This document shows positions 26,874-36,300 of a stretch of DNA of 64,000 bases, piece by piece. Origin of the DNA: Urbifossiella limnaea (GTDB lineage: Bacteria; Planctomycetota; Planctomycetia; Gemmatales; Gemmataceae); contig NZ_CP036273.1 of the NCBI RefSeq assembly GCF_007747215.1, positions 3,890,322-3,954,321 on the forward strand. Direction: 5' to 3'. The position numbers and the translations under genes are program-made. The notes below the pieces were generated by a model. That model was not told the origin of the DNA and searched no databases. It worked only from the letters and a program-made list of their open reading frames with translations. Numbering within the stretch: position 1 is the stretch's first letter; the number at the start of each line of letters is the position of its first letter.

Positions 26874-26909
26874 CCGTACTATGCAGCAGTCCCGGGCTGC
26901 ATAGTACGG
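26874..26909. other. Perfect 14-bp hairpin after the integrase remnant
   Basis: CCGTACTATGCAGC is exactly inverted as GCTGCATAGTACGG after an 8-base loop. There is no T-tract. It starts 19 bp after the integrase stop. It could be a folded recombination site, a terminator or the leftover end of an element. Confidence 0.7.
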
Positions 26910-27424
26910 TTTGGCTGGCGGGGACGCGTTCCGGAGTTGTTGACCCAGAGCGTAGATGCGGCTACCGTCTCCACGAGGCGGTCGGCGTTATGCAGTCCAG
27001 GCCGCCGTACTCTGCGGATCTGCGGAATTGATGGTTCGGGCTGGATAGGTGGTTCGGGGGAAGCCATGTTGCGGAAACCGGACCGCCGATAACCCAGTAT
27101 CGCGGCGGAAGCGGCCTCGGCCGCGCCCCGGCCGGGTGTCGCGATGCTCTATACCCAAACCCCGGCGGTCCCTCCCGGCGTGGCTCGCCGGGCGGGTGAC
27201 GCCGAAGCTGAGCGAACCAACGTCCGCTCGGCGAACTGGCCCCGCCCAGCCCGAACCCGGCGCTGGAGCGGACCAGCGCGCCGACAGCACCCTGCTCGCC
27301 ACAGGGGGAGCGGCGCGCTGGCCGCTCAGCTTCAACGTTCGGCCACGGAGGCGCGAATGCTACCAATCCCGCCGAAAAGCTAGGTGTGGCCCGCGCGATT
27401 GATTCCGATTGGGGACGGGATCGA
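26910..27424. other. Region without recognisable gene
   Basis: No frame here looks coding. An 11-bp inverted repeat GAAGCTGAGCG is present at 27204-27214 and 27323-27333, enclosing 108 bp. I see no integrase site consensus. Confidence 0.5.
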
Positions 27425-27973
27425 ATGCCTGACGTAGTGTCCTTCCACCGCCTTCCGAATCAGATCGACGCCGCCCCGGACGGGTCGGCCCTCGTGGTCG
27501 GGTACGGTGACTACATCGGTCCGGTCCTCGTCACCGACGACCCCTGGCGGCTGCCCCGCGGCCAGCAGTTGGCCCTGGCCCTCCGGGCGGCCCCGGGGGC
27601 GGACCCGGCGGCCCCGGTGGCGGTCGGCCACGAGAATGCCACCGGGCTGCTGGAGGACGACTTCGTGCGGTACGAGTGCCGGATCCGGCCGACCCCGGCG
27701 AACGTCCTGGCACTGTGGGCCACGCGGTTCGCCTGGACGGCCGCGGCCGAGCGGTTGGCCGGCCCGGTCGCCCCGCCGGCGGGTGCGGTGGCGGCGGTGC
27801 GGCAGGGGATGGCCGAGCACGCCCGGCGGGACCTCGCCGCCCACGACCGCGTCCACGAACTGATCCGCCTGCTGTCCGCGGCGGACCGGGGGTCGGCCGA
27901 GGCCGCGGCGCTGGCGGCCGAGTTGCGGGAGTTGGTGGGCAGCCCGGCCGCCCCAGGAACTTCTCTTGAGTAG
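27425..27973 (+). CDS. Hypothetical protein, unrecognised family
   Basis: 182 residues beginning MPDVVSFHRLPNQIDAAPDG. The first half is acidic and beta-rich (VGYGDYIGPVLVTDDPWRLP, PVAVGHENATGLLEDDFVRY). The second half is helical and Ala-rich with several charged heptad-like repeats (MAEHARRDLAAHDRVHELIR). No signal peptide or membrane segment is seen. I chose the ATG at 27425; the in-frame start at 27386 adds 13 residues without a better ribosome site. No operon partner is apparent, since broken genes lie on both sides. The composition and third-position GC are like real genes nearby. Function unknown. Confidence 0.55.
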   Translation: MPDVVSFHRLPNQIDAAPDGSALVVGYGDYIGPVLVTDDPWRLPRGQQLALALRAAPGADPAAPVAVGHENATGLLEDDFVRYECRIRPTPANVLALWATRFAWTAAAERLAGPVAPPAGAVAAVRQGMAEHARRDLAAHDRVHELIRLLSAADRGSAEAAALAAELRELVGSPAAPGTSLE

Positions 27974-28131
27974 CCGCGTCGATCACCTCTGCTGACCGAG
28001 CCGTCGTGGGTCCTCGGCGCGTACCTCCGACGCCGACCACCGGACTCGACCGGTCGCCACGCACGTCACTCGTCCCCGATCACCCCGCCTCTCGGCTGCC
28101 CGACACGTGCCCGCCGCCTCACCCCGCCGCC

Positions 28132-28330
28132 TCACCCCGCCGCCGCGTCGGCCGGTGCCGGCGGCTCGACCTTCCGGACCTCGTACCCCAGCTTCTTCGC
28201 CCGCCGGTGGGCCGACAGCCTGACCAGGTTGGCCCGCTGGCGGACGTAGCTGCGGAGCGTCTGGGTGGCGTCGTCGGGCTGGAACACGGTAAGCGTCCGG
28301 TGAAAGGTGAAAGGCTTGATGGCGGCATCG
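28132..28330 (-). pseudogene. Probable IS110-type transposase remnant with internal deletion
   Basis: The minus strand reads FQPDDATQTLRSYVRQRANL followed directly by VRLSAHRRAKKLGYEVRKVE and PPAPADAA before a stop. The first part resembles the mid-domain (FRPAxxxVxLRxYxRQRxxLV) and the second the C-terminus (xRAxxLGYxLxP) of IS110 transposases such as the one at 234-1676. The ~250 residues normally between them are missing. The match is short, so the assignment is tentative. Confidence 0.4.
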
Positions 28331-28365
28331 GCAGTGGGATTTCCCGCGCCCATGCCGCCCGCATC

Positions 28366-28405
28366 CGGTACACTCGGGCAAATGTCTGATGTGACCCCGG
28401 AGTCG
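28366..28405 (+). pseudogene. Beheaded 5' end of a TIGR02999-type sigma gene
   Basis: GGTACACTCGGGCAAATGTC is followed by TGATGTGACCC, so the start reads MSDVT. It lines up with the start of the intact sigma gene at 54567 (GGTACACTCGGGCTGATGTC), including TACACT seven bases before the ATG. After five or six codons the similarity ends. It is a leftover of a third copy of this start region, next to the IS110 remnant. Confidence 0.5.
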
Positions 28406-28424
28406 GTCTCCCACCGACGACCGG

Positions 28425-29381
28425 CTAGTTCTTTTTGTTCGCCGCAGCCCTCATGCCCTCGGGCGTGAACGTGTCCGGTTGGAATTGCCCGGCTTCGGTC
28501 ACGACCTCCACGTTCTGGAAGTAATACTCCCCGATCAGGTCGCCGTTCGCCCTCCTCAATACTGTGCCGACTTGGAGCCACCGGTCGGCGTCGATCATCA
28601 CCGTTACCTCAGAAAAGCCGTCGCGGTCGATGTTCGCTGCCGCGGGCGGTGTCTTCTCGCCAATCACAAACGAGTCCACCTCCGCCGGTGTGCAGGTCCG
28701 GCGGATGATGTGGCACACGCGGCCCCCGGCCTTCTCGACGCGGTCCTTGCCTTGGTATTTGACCGTCAACTCGTTTCTGTCCTTCAGATTCTTCCACGCG
28801 GTGTACGTGCGGAGCATCCCGCGGTAGATGCCCGAGTCCGTCACGCAGTACCGAGACGCGTTCCGGGCATCGGGGGATCGGGTGGCGATGGAGTAGTCGG
28901 TCAGGAAGGCGTCGGGCCGGAAGGTCAGCATCTCATTGCTGTTGTCGGGGGACGGGTACAACACCCCGTGGACCTCGTAAGAGAGGCCAAGTCGCCCTGC
29001 CTTTTGGAACCCCTTCTCCCAGACCATGCGCACCCGTGTTCTCGGCCGGACCCCCGGTTCGTCGGGTACCTCTCCCGCGACGGCGATCTGAATGATCTCC
29101 CGGTCGTGAAGGACGCCTGCCACGAACTCCCGCTTCTCCAGCGTCGCGCGAAACCCCTTAACCTTGTTTTCGTACCGGTTCATGCAGGCGGCGAGTATCG
29201 CGACCGGGTCAGTCCTGGCAAGCTCGGCGAACTCTTCATCAAGGGGCGGGGGCTCCATCCTCGGGCCGTGCGGCGGGTCGACTTCGACCGGTTGTGAGGA
29301 CGGCCACAGGGCGCAACTGGCGGCACCGACCCCCATCAGGCAGAGTCCGACGGCGACGCTCCGCACGAACCGGCGACTCAT
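28425..29381 (-). CDS. DUF1571-type predicted lipoprotein
   Basis: 318 residues. The N-terminus MSRRFVRSVAVGLCLMGVGA leads to a Cys in AASC, a weak lipobox, so the protein is probably exported and lipid-anchored. The body matches the DUF1571 pattern: MNRYENKVKGFRATLEKREF, then RVRMVWEKGFQKAGR, YVTxSGIYRG-like and a late TVMIDADRWLQVGTVLRRAN. DUF1571 proteins are related in fold to lipoprotein-binding or outer-membrane proteins with a half-barrel, but the function is not established. The ATG at 29381 has GGGGAG upstream. A longer frame from 29621 is unlikely because it would bury the signal peptide. No operon partner is adjacent. Confidence 0.8.
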   Translation of the reverse strand: MSRRFVRSVAVGLCLMGVGAASCALWPSSQPVEVDPPHGPRMEPPPLDEEFAELARTDPVAILAACMNRYENKVKGFRATLEKREFVAGVLHDREIIQIAVAGEVPDEPGVRPRTRVRMVWEKGFQKAGRLGLSYEVHGVLYPSPDNSNEMLTFRPDAFLTDYSIATRSPDARNASRYCVTDSGIYRGMLRTYTAWKNLKDRNELTVKYQGKDRVEKAGGRVCHIIRRTCTPAEVDSFVIGEKTPPAAANIDRDGFSEVTVMIDADRWLQVGTVLRRANGDLIGEYYFQNVEVVTEAGQFQPDTFTPEGMRAAANKKN

Positions 29382-29481
29382 CGCGTTTCTCCCCGCTGAG
29401 TTGGGTGCGTAGCGATCAACTTCTTCCCCGGGCCGGCGCCGTAGAGTCATGCTCTCCGGTGAAGCGTACGCGCTCGGCGGA

Positions 29482-30423
29482 TCACGGCCCGGCCATCGGC
29501 AGTGACCTGAAGGCCGACTCCTTGTGACCGGCGGCCGAGCACTCCGCAAGGTGCGGGTAGCTGCACGACGTCGGGAACGAACTGCCCGCCAGTCGCAGAT
29601 CCTTGCACCCGCACGTTCCAAACGTCAGACCCCGACGCGTGCACTCGGCGTTCAACCACTCGTAGGTCGCCCGCTTCCGCTCCAGCGGCACCGAGTAGAC
29701 CGTGCCGCCGTCGATCGGGCACGCCTCGGTGCAGTACGACGCGGCCGCTGGCAGGTACGGTGCGCCGCCGAGCCGGGCGTGGCTGACGCCGGATGTGAGG
29801 AACAGATACGCAGCTGACACCTGTACCGCCCCGGCGCCGGCGATTGCGTCGAGAAGCGATGCCAGTTGTTCTGGGGAGTCGTCCACGCCGGGCAGCACCG
29901 GGTCGAGCCGCACGAACCGGGCCGGCAGCCCGTACTCGCGGGCCAACACGAGATTCGCCAGCCGCGCCCGGGCCGGCGCGCACCCCGGTTCGACGGCCCG
30001 GTTCCGCGCGTCGTCGAGATTCGTCAGCCCGACGAACAGGAGTACCTGCTCGGGATACTCGGCCAGCAACCGGAGCACACGCCGCGGGACGACTCCCTTC
30101 GTCGAGATGCCGACACTCACATTCCGCGGCAACACGCGGCGCAACAGCGCCTCCAGATTGCCCCGCGCGGCCGGCGCGAGCGGGTCGGTGAACGGGCTGA
30201 GGTAGAGCGCCGGTGGGTACTCGTCGCGGCGGAGCAACTCGTCGAGCGCCAGCGCCGGGGCGACATCGGCTCCTCCGGCCTCGTGGCGGAGGGCCATCGA
30301 CTGGTACCGATGGAAGTGGCAGTAGCCGCAGCGATGTTCGCAGCCGGCCGTGAGGTCCACGCCCCACTGATCGCACATCCCGGCGACCCGGACGATCCGG
30401 GCCTGGGCGATTGGTCGCGTCAT
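29482..30423 (-). CDS. Radical SAM protein (spore photoproduct lyase-like group)
   Basis: 313 residues. AGCEHRCGYCHFHRYQS holds the CxxxCxxC iron-sulfur motif (Cys28, Cys32, Cys35), and LYLSPFTDPLAPAARGN and SVGISTKGV follow as expected in SPL/Rv2578c-type radical SAM proteins. It would generate a 5'-deoxyadenosyl radical; the substrate is unknown. The C-terminal part adds a Cys-rich region (SYCTEACPID, LTFGTCGCKDLR, SFPTSCSYPHLAEC) that could bind a second cluster. The ATG at 30423 overlaps the kinase stop (ATGA), so the two are translationally coupled. It is the third gene of the sigma-kinase operon, an unusual partner for such a pair. Confidence 0.85.
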   Translation of the reverse strand: MTRPIAQARIVRVAGMCDQWGVDLTAGCEHRCGYCHFHRYQSMALRHEAGGADVAPALALDELLRRDEYPPALYLSPFTDPLAPAARGNLEALLRRVLPRNVSVGISTKGVVPRRVLRLLAEYPEQVLLFVGLTNLDDARNRAVEPGCAPARARLANLVLAREYGLPARFVRLDPVLPGVDDSPEQLASLLDAIAGAGAVQVSAAYLFLTSGVSHARLGGAPYLPAAASYCTEACPIDGGTVYSVPLERKRATYEWLNAECTRRGLTFGTCGCKDLRLAGSSFPTSCSYPHLAECSAAGHKESAFRSLPMAGP

Positions 30424-32060
30424 CGGTTCCCCATTGGGTTCGAGTTTGCGCCGTCCGGTTCCGGCTCGCGGTCCAGACGGATCAGATACACCCCGACCAG
30501 AAGCGTCACCCCGCCGTGGACGACCGCGAACATCCACGGCCCGATCGCGGGGACAAGCTTGAACACGACGGCCAGGCCGAGGTAGCCCGCCGCGAGAAGG
30601 TGGTAACCGCCCCAAAACGGATGCGCGAGCGCGAGGTACGACACGCCGGTGATCAGCGCCAGCAGCGGGTAGAGAGACAGCCGGTACGCGGTCAGGTCGC
30701 CACCGTCCGACGGCCAGTACACGACCGGCAGTAGCGTGGCCGCGACGACCAACCCGATCATGACGGTCAGGGTGTGCCGGTCGCCGGCCCGGAACCGCCG
30801 CCGGCGCAGAATCACCCAGTACAACACGGCGAGCGCGGCGACGTTCAAGGCTGTCGCGGCGGCAAACGTTCCGCGCGGCAGCCCGGCGGAGATGGCCCAC
30901 GCACAAAACAGGTGGAACGCGATGATGAGAATTCCGCTCCAGACGGACACCCACCCCCACGCGCCGGGTTTGTCGAACTGCTGCCGCAGCACGGCGCGCA
31001 CGGCCTTGCCCCAGATGCCCGGCAGCCGGGCGCGCACCGGTTCGCCGCTGAGGAACCGCTGCAGGTCATCGGCCAACTCCTGCGCCGAGGCGTACCGCCG
31101 GGCCGGTTCCTTCTCCAAACACTTTGCACACACCGCGGCCAGGTCCTTACCCACGTCCCGGCGCAGCGCCCGCACCGACGGGGCCGGGTCCTCGATCACC
31201 CGGCGCAACACCGCGGCGATGTCCCCACCGCCGAACGGGGTTCGCCCGGTCAGCAGCTCGAACAGGATCATGCCCAGCGCGTGAACGTCCACCGCGACGG
31301 TCAGGTACTTGTCGCCGCGGGCTTGTTCGGGCGCCATGTACGCCGGCGCACCGGCGATGCCCGTCGCGGTCGCGTCGGCGCGCCGCGCGAGACCGAAGTC
31401 GGCGACCCGCGGTGTGCCCTCCGCGTCGAGTAGGATGTTCGCCGGCTTGAGATCGCGGTGGATCAGTCCCTGTTGGTGCGCGTGGTGGACGCCCCGCGCG
31501 ATGTCGCGGACGATCTCGGCGGCCTTCGTCGGCGCGGTGAACCGGCCCTTCAACCATCCGGCGAGCGAGCCGGTCATCAGCGGCATGACCAGATACGGTT
31601 CACCGTCGGCCTCGCCGGAGGCAAACACCGGCATGACGTTGGGGTGGCTCGCCTCGGCCATCGACTCGGCCTCGAACCGGAGCTTCGCTCGCTCGGCCGC
31701 GGACAGCGCGCCGCGCACCACCTTCAGCGCGACCACGCGCCCGAGGCGCCGGTCCCGGGCGCGGTACACGACGCCCATCCCGCCGCGCCCGATCTCCTCC
31801 AGGATCTCGAAGTCGCCCAGCGCGCCGCCGGGCGCCCGCGCCGGAACCGGGGTTCCGAGCAGAGCGCCCATCCGGCGCCCGGCGGCGACGCACCCGAGCA
31901 GGTCCGTGGTGCGGTCCGGCCGGCGCGCGAGCCAGTCCACGACCGGCGCCCAGTCGCCGCGGTCCTCCGCTTCCAACACGAGCGCGAACCCGGTGTCCTC
32001 GGGATCGGCAGTTGAACCGACGTGGTGCGAGCGGGTCGCGTCGGGCGAGTCGTCCGGCAC
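30420..32060 (-). CDS. Ser/Thr protein kinase with multi-pass membrane C-terminus
   Basis: 546 residues. A full kinase domain spans about residues 85-345: Gly loop GRGGMGVVYRA, Lys in [24 protein letters not shown] and the APE region MAPEQARGDKY. After a linker, at least six hydrophobic helices follow (for example WSGILIIAFHLFCAWAISAG, TFAAATALNVAALAVLYWVI, IGLVVAATLLPVVYW), so the C-terminal third is a polytopic membrane module that could sense the membrane or bind a ligand. The start is GTG at 32060 with GAGGA upstream. It lies 14 bp after the sigma gene and overlaps the radical SAM gene by four bases. Confidence 0.9.
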   Translation of the reverse strand: MPDDSPDATRSHHVGSTADPEDTGFALVLEAEDRGDWAPVVDWLARRPDRTTDLLGCVAAGRRMGALLGTPVPARAPGGALGDFEILEEIGRGGMGVVYRARDRRLGRVVALKVVRGALSAAERAKLRFEAESMAEASHPNVMPVFASGEADGEPYLVMPLMTGSLAGWLKGRFTAPTKAAEIVRDIARGVHHAHQQGLIHRDLKPANILLDAEGTPRVADFGLARRADATATGIAGAPAYMAPEQARGDKYLTVAVDVHALGMILFELLTGRTPFGGGDIAAVLRRVIEDPAPSVRALRRDVGKDLAAVCAKCLEKEPARRYASAQELADDLQRFLSGEPVRARLPGIWGKAVRAVLRQQFDKPGAWGWVSVWSGILIIAFHLFCAWAISAGLPRGTFAAATALNVAALAVLYWVILRRRRFRAGDRHTLTVMIGLVVAATLLPVVYWPSDGGDLTAYRLSLYPLLALITGVSYLALAHPFWGGYHLLAAGYLGLAVVFKLVPAIGPWMFAVVHGGVTLLVGVYLIRLDREPEPDGANSNPMGNR

Positions 32061-32074
32061 GGGAGTTCCTCTGG

Positions 32075-32626
32075 TCAGGCGTCCGGGTCTTCGAGCATGC
32101 CTCGTAACGCGGTCAGCGCGCGGTGGAGGAGTTGCGAGACGGCGTTCGCGTTCTTGTTCATCCGCGCGGCGATGTCGGCGACGCGCAGGCCGTCGATGAA
32201 CCGCAGGACGACCGCCACCCGCTGCGCGTCCGGCAGCACCGCGATGGCGTCGGCGAGCCGGGCGAACTGCTCGGCCCGCATCGCCCGCATGCTCGGTGTC
32301 GTCAGGTCGCCGCCGAGCCGGTCCAACAGCTTCTGCGACGACTCTTCGCAGAGGTCGAGCGGCACCTCGCCCGACTCGCGCCGGTTCTCGTCGCGGGTGT
32401 TGTTTCGCACCGCCGCCACCAGGTACGCGTGCAGTCGTTCATCCGACATCCCGGCCAGTCGCTCGGGGTGGAACAGCACTTCCTCGAACGTTTGCTGCAC
32501 GAGGTCTTCCGGGTCCAGGCGGGCACGGGCGCGCTCGAAGAGAGACAACCGGGCGACCCGTAGCAGCCCCGGCCGGTGGCGCTCCAGACGGTCGCGGAGG
32601 GGTGGCTCGGGCGAGTGACCAGCCAT
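32075..32626 (-). CDS. ECF-type sigma factor (kinase-linked)
   Basis: 183 residues. Region 2 is LSLFERARARLDPEDLVQQT followed by FEEVLFHPERLAGMSDERLH and AYLVAAVRNNTRDENRR. Region 4 is LPDAQRVAVVLRFIDGLRVA then DIAARMNKNANAVSQLLHRA, a clear helix-turn-helix. It should recognise a small set of promoters. It starts the operon sigma-kinase-radical SAM. The ATG at 32626 has GAGGT about nine bases upstream. The 215 bp before it hold no gene; I see TTGACA at 32759 but on the opposite strand and without a partner. Confidence 0.9.
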   Translation of the reverse strand: MAGHSPEPPLRDRLERHRPGLLRVARLSLFERARARLDPEDLVQQTFEEVLFHPERLAGMSDERLHAYLVAAVRNNTRDENRRESGEVPLDLCEESSQKLLDRLGGDLTTPSMRAMRAEQFARLADAIAVLPDAQRVAVVLRFIDGLRVADIAARMNKNANAVSQLLHRALTALRGMLEDPDA

Positions 32627-32841
32627 GCGCGTACCTCGGGCTGCACCAGGCCAGTCGGGCGGGGCGGCCCGATCTTACGCGACATTCTGGGAAAAATGAT
32701 GGGCTGGGATGCGATTCCGCCCCGGTCGGTACCGTGGTAGCACGGGAGTAGCTGTGTTGACAAAGACGCTGCTGCTCGGGAAGCGTGCACAGTACGGTCG
32801 TGGTGTGCGTTGAGTTTTTGGCGGCGCGGCGAGTTGGGACC

Positions 32842-33063
32842 TCAGTGGTTGACGAGGAAGTGCTGTTTGGCCCAGGCGTCAGGCAACAGATGCGTCACGT
32901 CGGCCGGCTTGGCGGCCAGCTGCGTCAACACGTCGCTCAGGTAAGCCCACGGGTTCAACGCATGCCGCTTCGCCGACGCGCACACACTCATCAGCACCCC
33001 GGCACTCGTCAGCCCCCCGTCACCGCCCACGAACAGCCAGTTGCCGCGGTTATGCGGAGGTTT
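32842..33063 (-). pseudogene. IS66 transposase C-terminal fragment (minus copy)
   Basis: The minus strand reads HNRGNWLFVGGDGGLTSAGV, LMSVCASAKRHALNPWAYLS and DVLTQLAAKPADVTHLLPDA followed by WAKQHFLVNH and a stop. This is the IS66 C-terminal element (NRxNWLFxGxDxGGxxAAVL, HxIxPxxYLxDVL, LLPxxW). The Glu-rich catalytic part is missing. It stands head-to-head with a divergent copy on the plus strand. Confidence 0.8.
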
Positions 33064-33082
33064 GCATAACCGCGGCAACTGG
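33037..33082. repeat. 19-bp perfect palindrome at the junction of two IS66 fragments
   Basis: CCAGTTGCCGCGGTTATGC (33037-33055) is exactly inverted at 33064-33082 after the 8-base spacer GGAGGTTT. The arms are the matching coding segments (HNRGNW) of the two head-to-head transposase ends. Confidence 0.9.
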
Positions 33083-33292
33083 CTGCACGTCGGTGGGGAT
33101 CGTGGGCTGAAGACCGCATCCGTGTTGCTGAGCGTCTGCGCCGGCGCGACCCGGCATCGTCTCGACCCGTGGTCGTACCTGACGCACGTGCTGTCGGAGT
33201 TGCCCGCCCGGCGGGCCGGGGCTGACCTGACGGACCTGTTGCCGGATGCATGGGGGAAGTCCCGTGGCGAGACCCACCGCCGAGTGGGTTGA
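33064..33292 (+). pseudogene. IS66 transposase C-terminal fragment (plus copy)
   Basis: The plus strand reads HNRGNWLHVGGDRGLKTASV, LLSVCAGATRHRLDPWSYLT and HVLSELPARRAGADLTDLLP, then DAWGKSRGETHRRVG and a stop. It is the same IS66 C-terminal element as in the opposite orientation at 32842, but clearly diverged. It keeps only this end. Confidence 0.8.
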
Positions 33293-33392
33293 CGGCGGCC
33301 GGCGGTCACTCCGGCTTGACGTTCTGCCAGAACTCCGTGGGCCGCTGGTCGTTGATGATCCCCCATCGCCTCGTCGCCAGCAGTTCCTCGAC

Positions 33393-36300
33393 TTACTTCG
33401 GCTCGATGGTGCCGCCGTCCCAGGCGATCTTGCACTTCGGCAACGCTTTGGCCAGCCCCTCGACGCCCCTCGCCGTCACCTTCGTCCTGGCGAGTTTCAG
33501 CTCGATCAGCATGTCCAGCCCGGTGAGGTGTGACAGCCCCGCGTCCGTGACCGGGGCGCCGTCCAGCCAGAGTGTCGTCAGGCCGCCGCACTCCTTGAGC
33601 CGGGCCAGACCGGCATCGCCCACCTGTGTGCGGCTCAGGTTGAGGTGCATCAGGTTCTTGCAGTCCTTGAAGTGCGACAGACCGGCGTCGGTCGTCTGCG
33701 TGTCCCCCAGTTGCAGGTAGGTCAGCTTCGTGCAGCCCTTGAGGTGGGCCAACCCCGCGTCCGTCACTTTCGTGCCGCACAGGTCGAGGCCCGTCAGCCC
33801 CGTGCCGTCCTTGAGATGAATGAGCCCCGCGTCCGTGACCGGCGCGCCCTCCAGTTGGAGACCGCCGAGGTTCTTGCAGTCCTTGAACGCGGCCAGCCCC
33901 GCGTCCGTCACCTGCTTGTTGTTCGGCAACCCGACCCACGTGAGCCGGAACGCCTCGCGGGGCAGGTTGGTCACGGCCTTGATCGCGGGCCCCTGCTCGT
34001 TGACTGTAATCTCCCCGCCGATGGACAGCACATACTCGGCGGCCTTGCGGTCCGTGTCGGCGACCGGTGCGGGGGCGGCGGCCTTGCCAAACTCCCCCTT
34101 GTCGTAGCGCTCCCAGAACTCCGCCGCCGGCCAGATTTTTTCAGGAAAAAAGTGGATGCCGATCGTTTTGAGGCTCTTCATGCCGCGGAGGATGTCCAGA
34201 CCCTGGGTGATGTTCTTGGGGGTCAGGCGGATGCTCTCCAACTGCATCCCTTTCAGAGGCGACAGGTCGGTCACGCTGGATTCAAACATACTCAAAGACT
34301 TCAGCGGCATGCCTTGTAGCGGTGTCAGGTCCTGGATCTGAGTACCCCAGATGTTGAGTGTTTTGAGCGGCATGCCCTTGAGCGGCGTTAGATCAGACGT
34401 TTTGCATTCGCCAATCATCAGCAACCCCAGGGGCATTCCCTTCAGCGGCGAAAGATCGGTAACGTGTGTCTGTTCAATGTCCAGAGAGGTCAGCTTCATG
34501 TCTTTCAGTGGCGTCAAGTCGTCCACCGGTGCGCGGCAAAGAAGAGATACCAGCGGCATCCCTTTTAGCGGGGACAGATCTTTAACGTGCCTAAGATTGA
34601 AGATGAGGAGACTTTTCAGCGGCATCCCCTCAAGCGGCGTCAGGTCGGCCACATTGCTATCATCCCAGAGCCTCAGATACTTCAGTGGCATCCCCTTGAG
34701 CGGCGACAGGTCGGTCACGTCTGTCCCTTCAAGGTTTAGCGAGGTGAGTGCCATGCCCTTCAGCGGCGAAAGGTCCGATAGCTTCCCTTTGACCTCGTTG
34801 GTGCGGCTGCAATCGAGAGAAACGAGCCCCTTCAACGCCCGGACCGGCGCGATGTTGTCCACCTCGTCGGTGAGGAATTTCAATCCGGTCACCACACCGT
34901 TGTCGATGGTGGGCTCGACCTTGCCGTCGAATTTGGGATTGAGTCGCTTCAACTCTTTGCGGACTTCCTCGACCTGCTGCTCGGCCGGCAGCGCGGCGAT
35001 CCGCTGGACGTCGGCGTCGGTGAACGGGGCGACGGCGGGTGGTGGCGACTTCGCTGCGGGCGAAGGAGTGCCGACCGGAACTCGGGCCAAGCGCAGGCCG
35101 AGGTGGAACTGCCGGTACGACGGCGGGAACGTATAGCGATACGCCGCCCGGCAGAGCCAGGAGTCGTCGTTCCAGCCGCCGCCCCGCCACACCCCATGCG
35201 AGGCGCCATCGGCTGCTTTCTCGGTGTCGTCGCACCACTCCCAGACGTTGCCGTGCATGTCGTAGAGGCCAAGCGAATTCGGCTCGTACGAACCCACCTG
35301 AGACGTCCGCTTCAGACCCCTGCCCTCCGCCGGGGTGAAATTCGCCTGCTCCGGCAGCAACGTGTTCGTCGGCTTCGCAAAGTAGAAATCGTAGGCGCTG
35401 TCCAACTTGTCCGAAAGCACCATCGGGCCGCCCCGACAGGCGTACTCCCATTCCGCCTCCTTCGGCAACCGGTAGACCCAGCCCGTCTCCTTCTCCAGCT
35501 TGTTCAGCTTTGCCACGAATAACTGGCACTGTTCCCACGACACCCTCTCGACCGGGAACCGCTTCAGGTCCGCGTCCGGGACGTCCTTCACCGCGTCCTT
35601 GCCGCCGCCCGTGCGCGAGAAGTGGCTAGGGTTCTCGCCCATCACCTTCACCCACTCCTCCTGCGTGACCTCGTACTTTCCCAGGTAGAAGTCGGCCGGA
35701 AACTCAACCTCCTTATCGCCCAATTTGTCCTTACCCCCGCCCAGCCACGACTTGCCCTTCGGCACGACCACGAACTCCATGCCGATGCCGTTCGTGAACG
35801 TGGGCGGCAGCGGTTCCTGCTTCGCGACCAGAACCGGCGTTTGGTCGCCACCGGGCGTGATCGGGTTGGGCGTCGCCTGCGGCCGGAACAGCTGCGTCAC
35901 CCCGGCGAACTCCGTCACGGCCAGCGCGAGCACGGGAAGCAGCACGACGGCCGCCGCGGCCCACTTCCAACTGCCGGACTTCCTTGTGGTGGGTTGCTTG
36001 CTGAGCGGAATGCGGCTGAAATCCTTCAACTTCGAATTGGCTTTGAGTTGGGCCTCGCAATCAGCCAGCACGTCGGCCACCTCGCGGGCCGACTGGTAGC
36101 GGTCGTCCGGGTTCTTGGCGTGCAGCTTGGCGATGATGTCGCACAGCCACTGCGGCACCTCCGGGACGATCTCCCGGATGTCTCGCGGGGTGTCCTCGGC
36201 GACCCGCTTGAGCACCGCCACAGTGCTGTTCGCCCGGAACGGCGGCCGGCCGGCGGCCATCTGGTAGAGCACGCTGCCGAGGCTGAACAGGTCGGCCCGC

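Noticed and set aside
27204-27333. attC-type integron recombination site
   Set aside because: The 11-bp inverted repeat lacks the RYYYAAC / GTTRRRY core boxes, so I do not claim it.
28479-29297. Plus-strand frame of 272 codons opposite the DUF1571 gene
   Set aside because: Antisense shadow; the minus strand has a signal peptide and family motifs.
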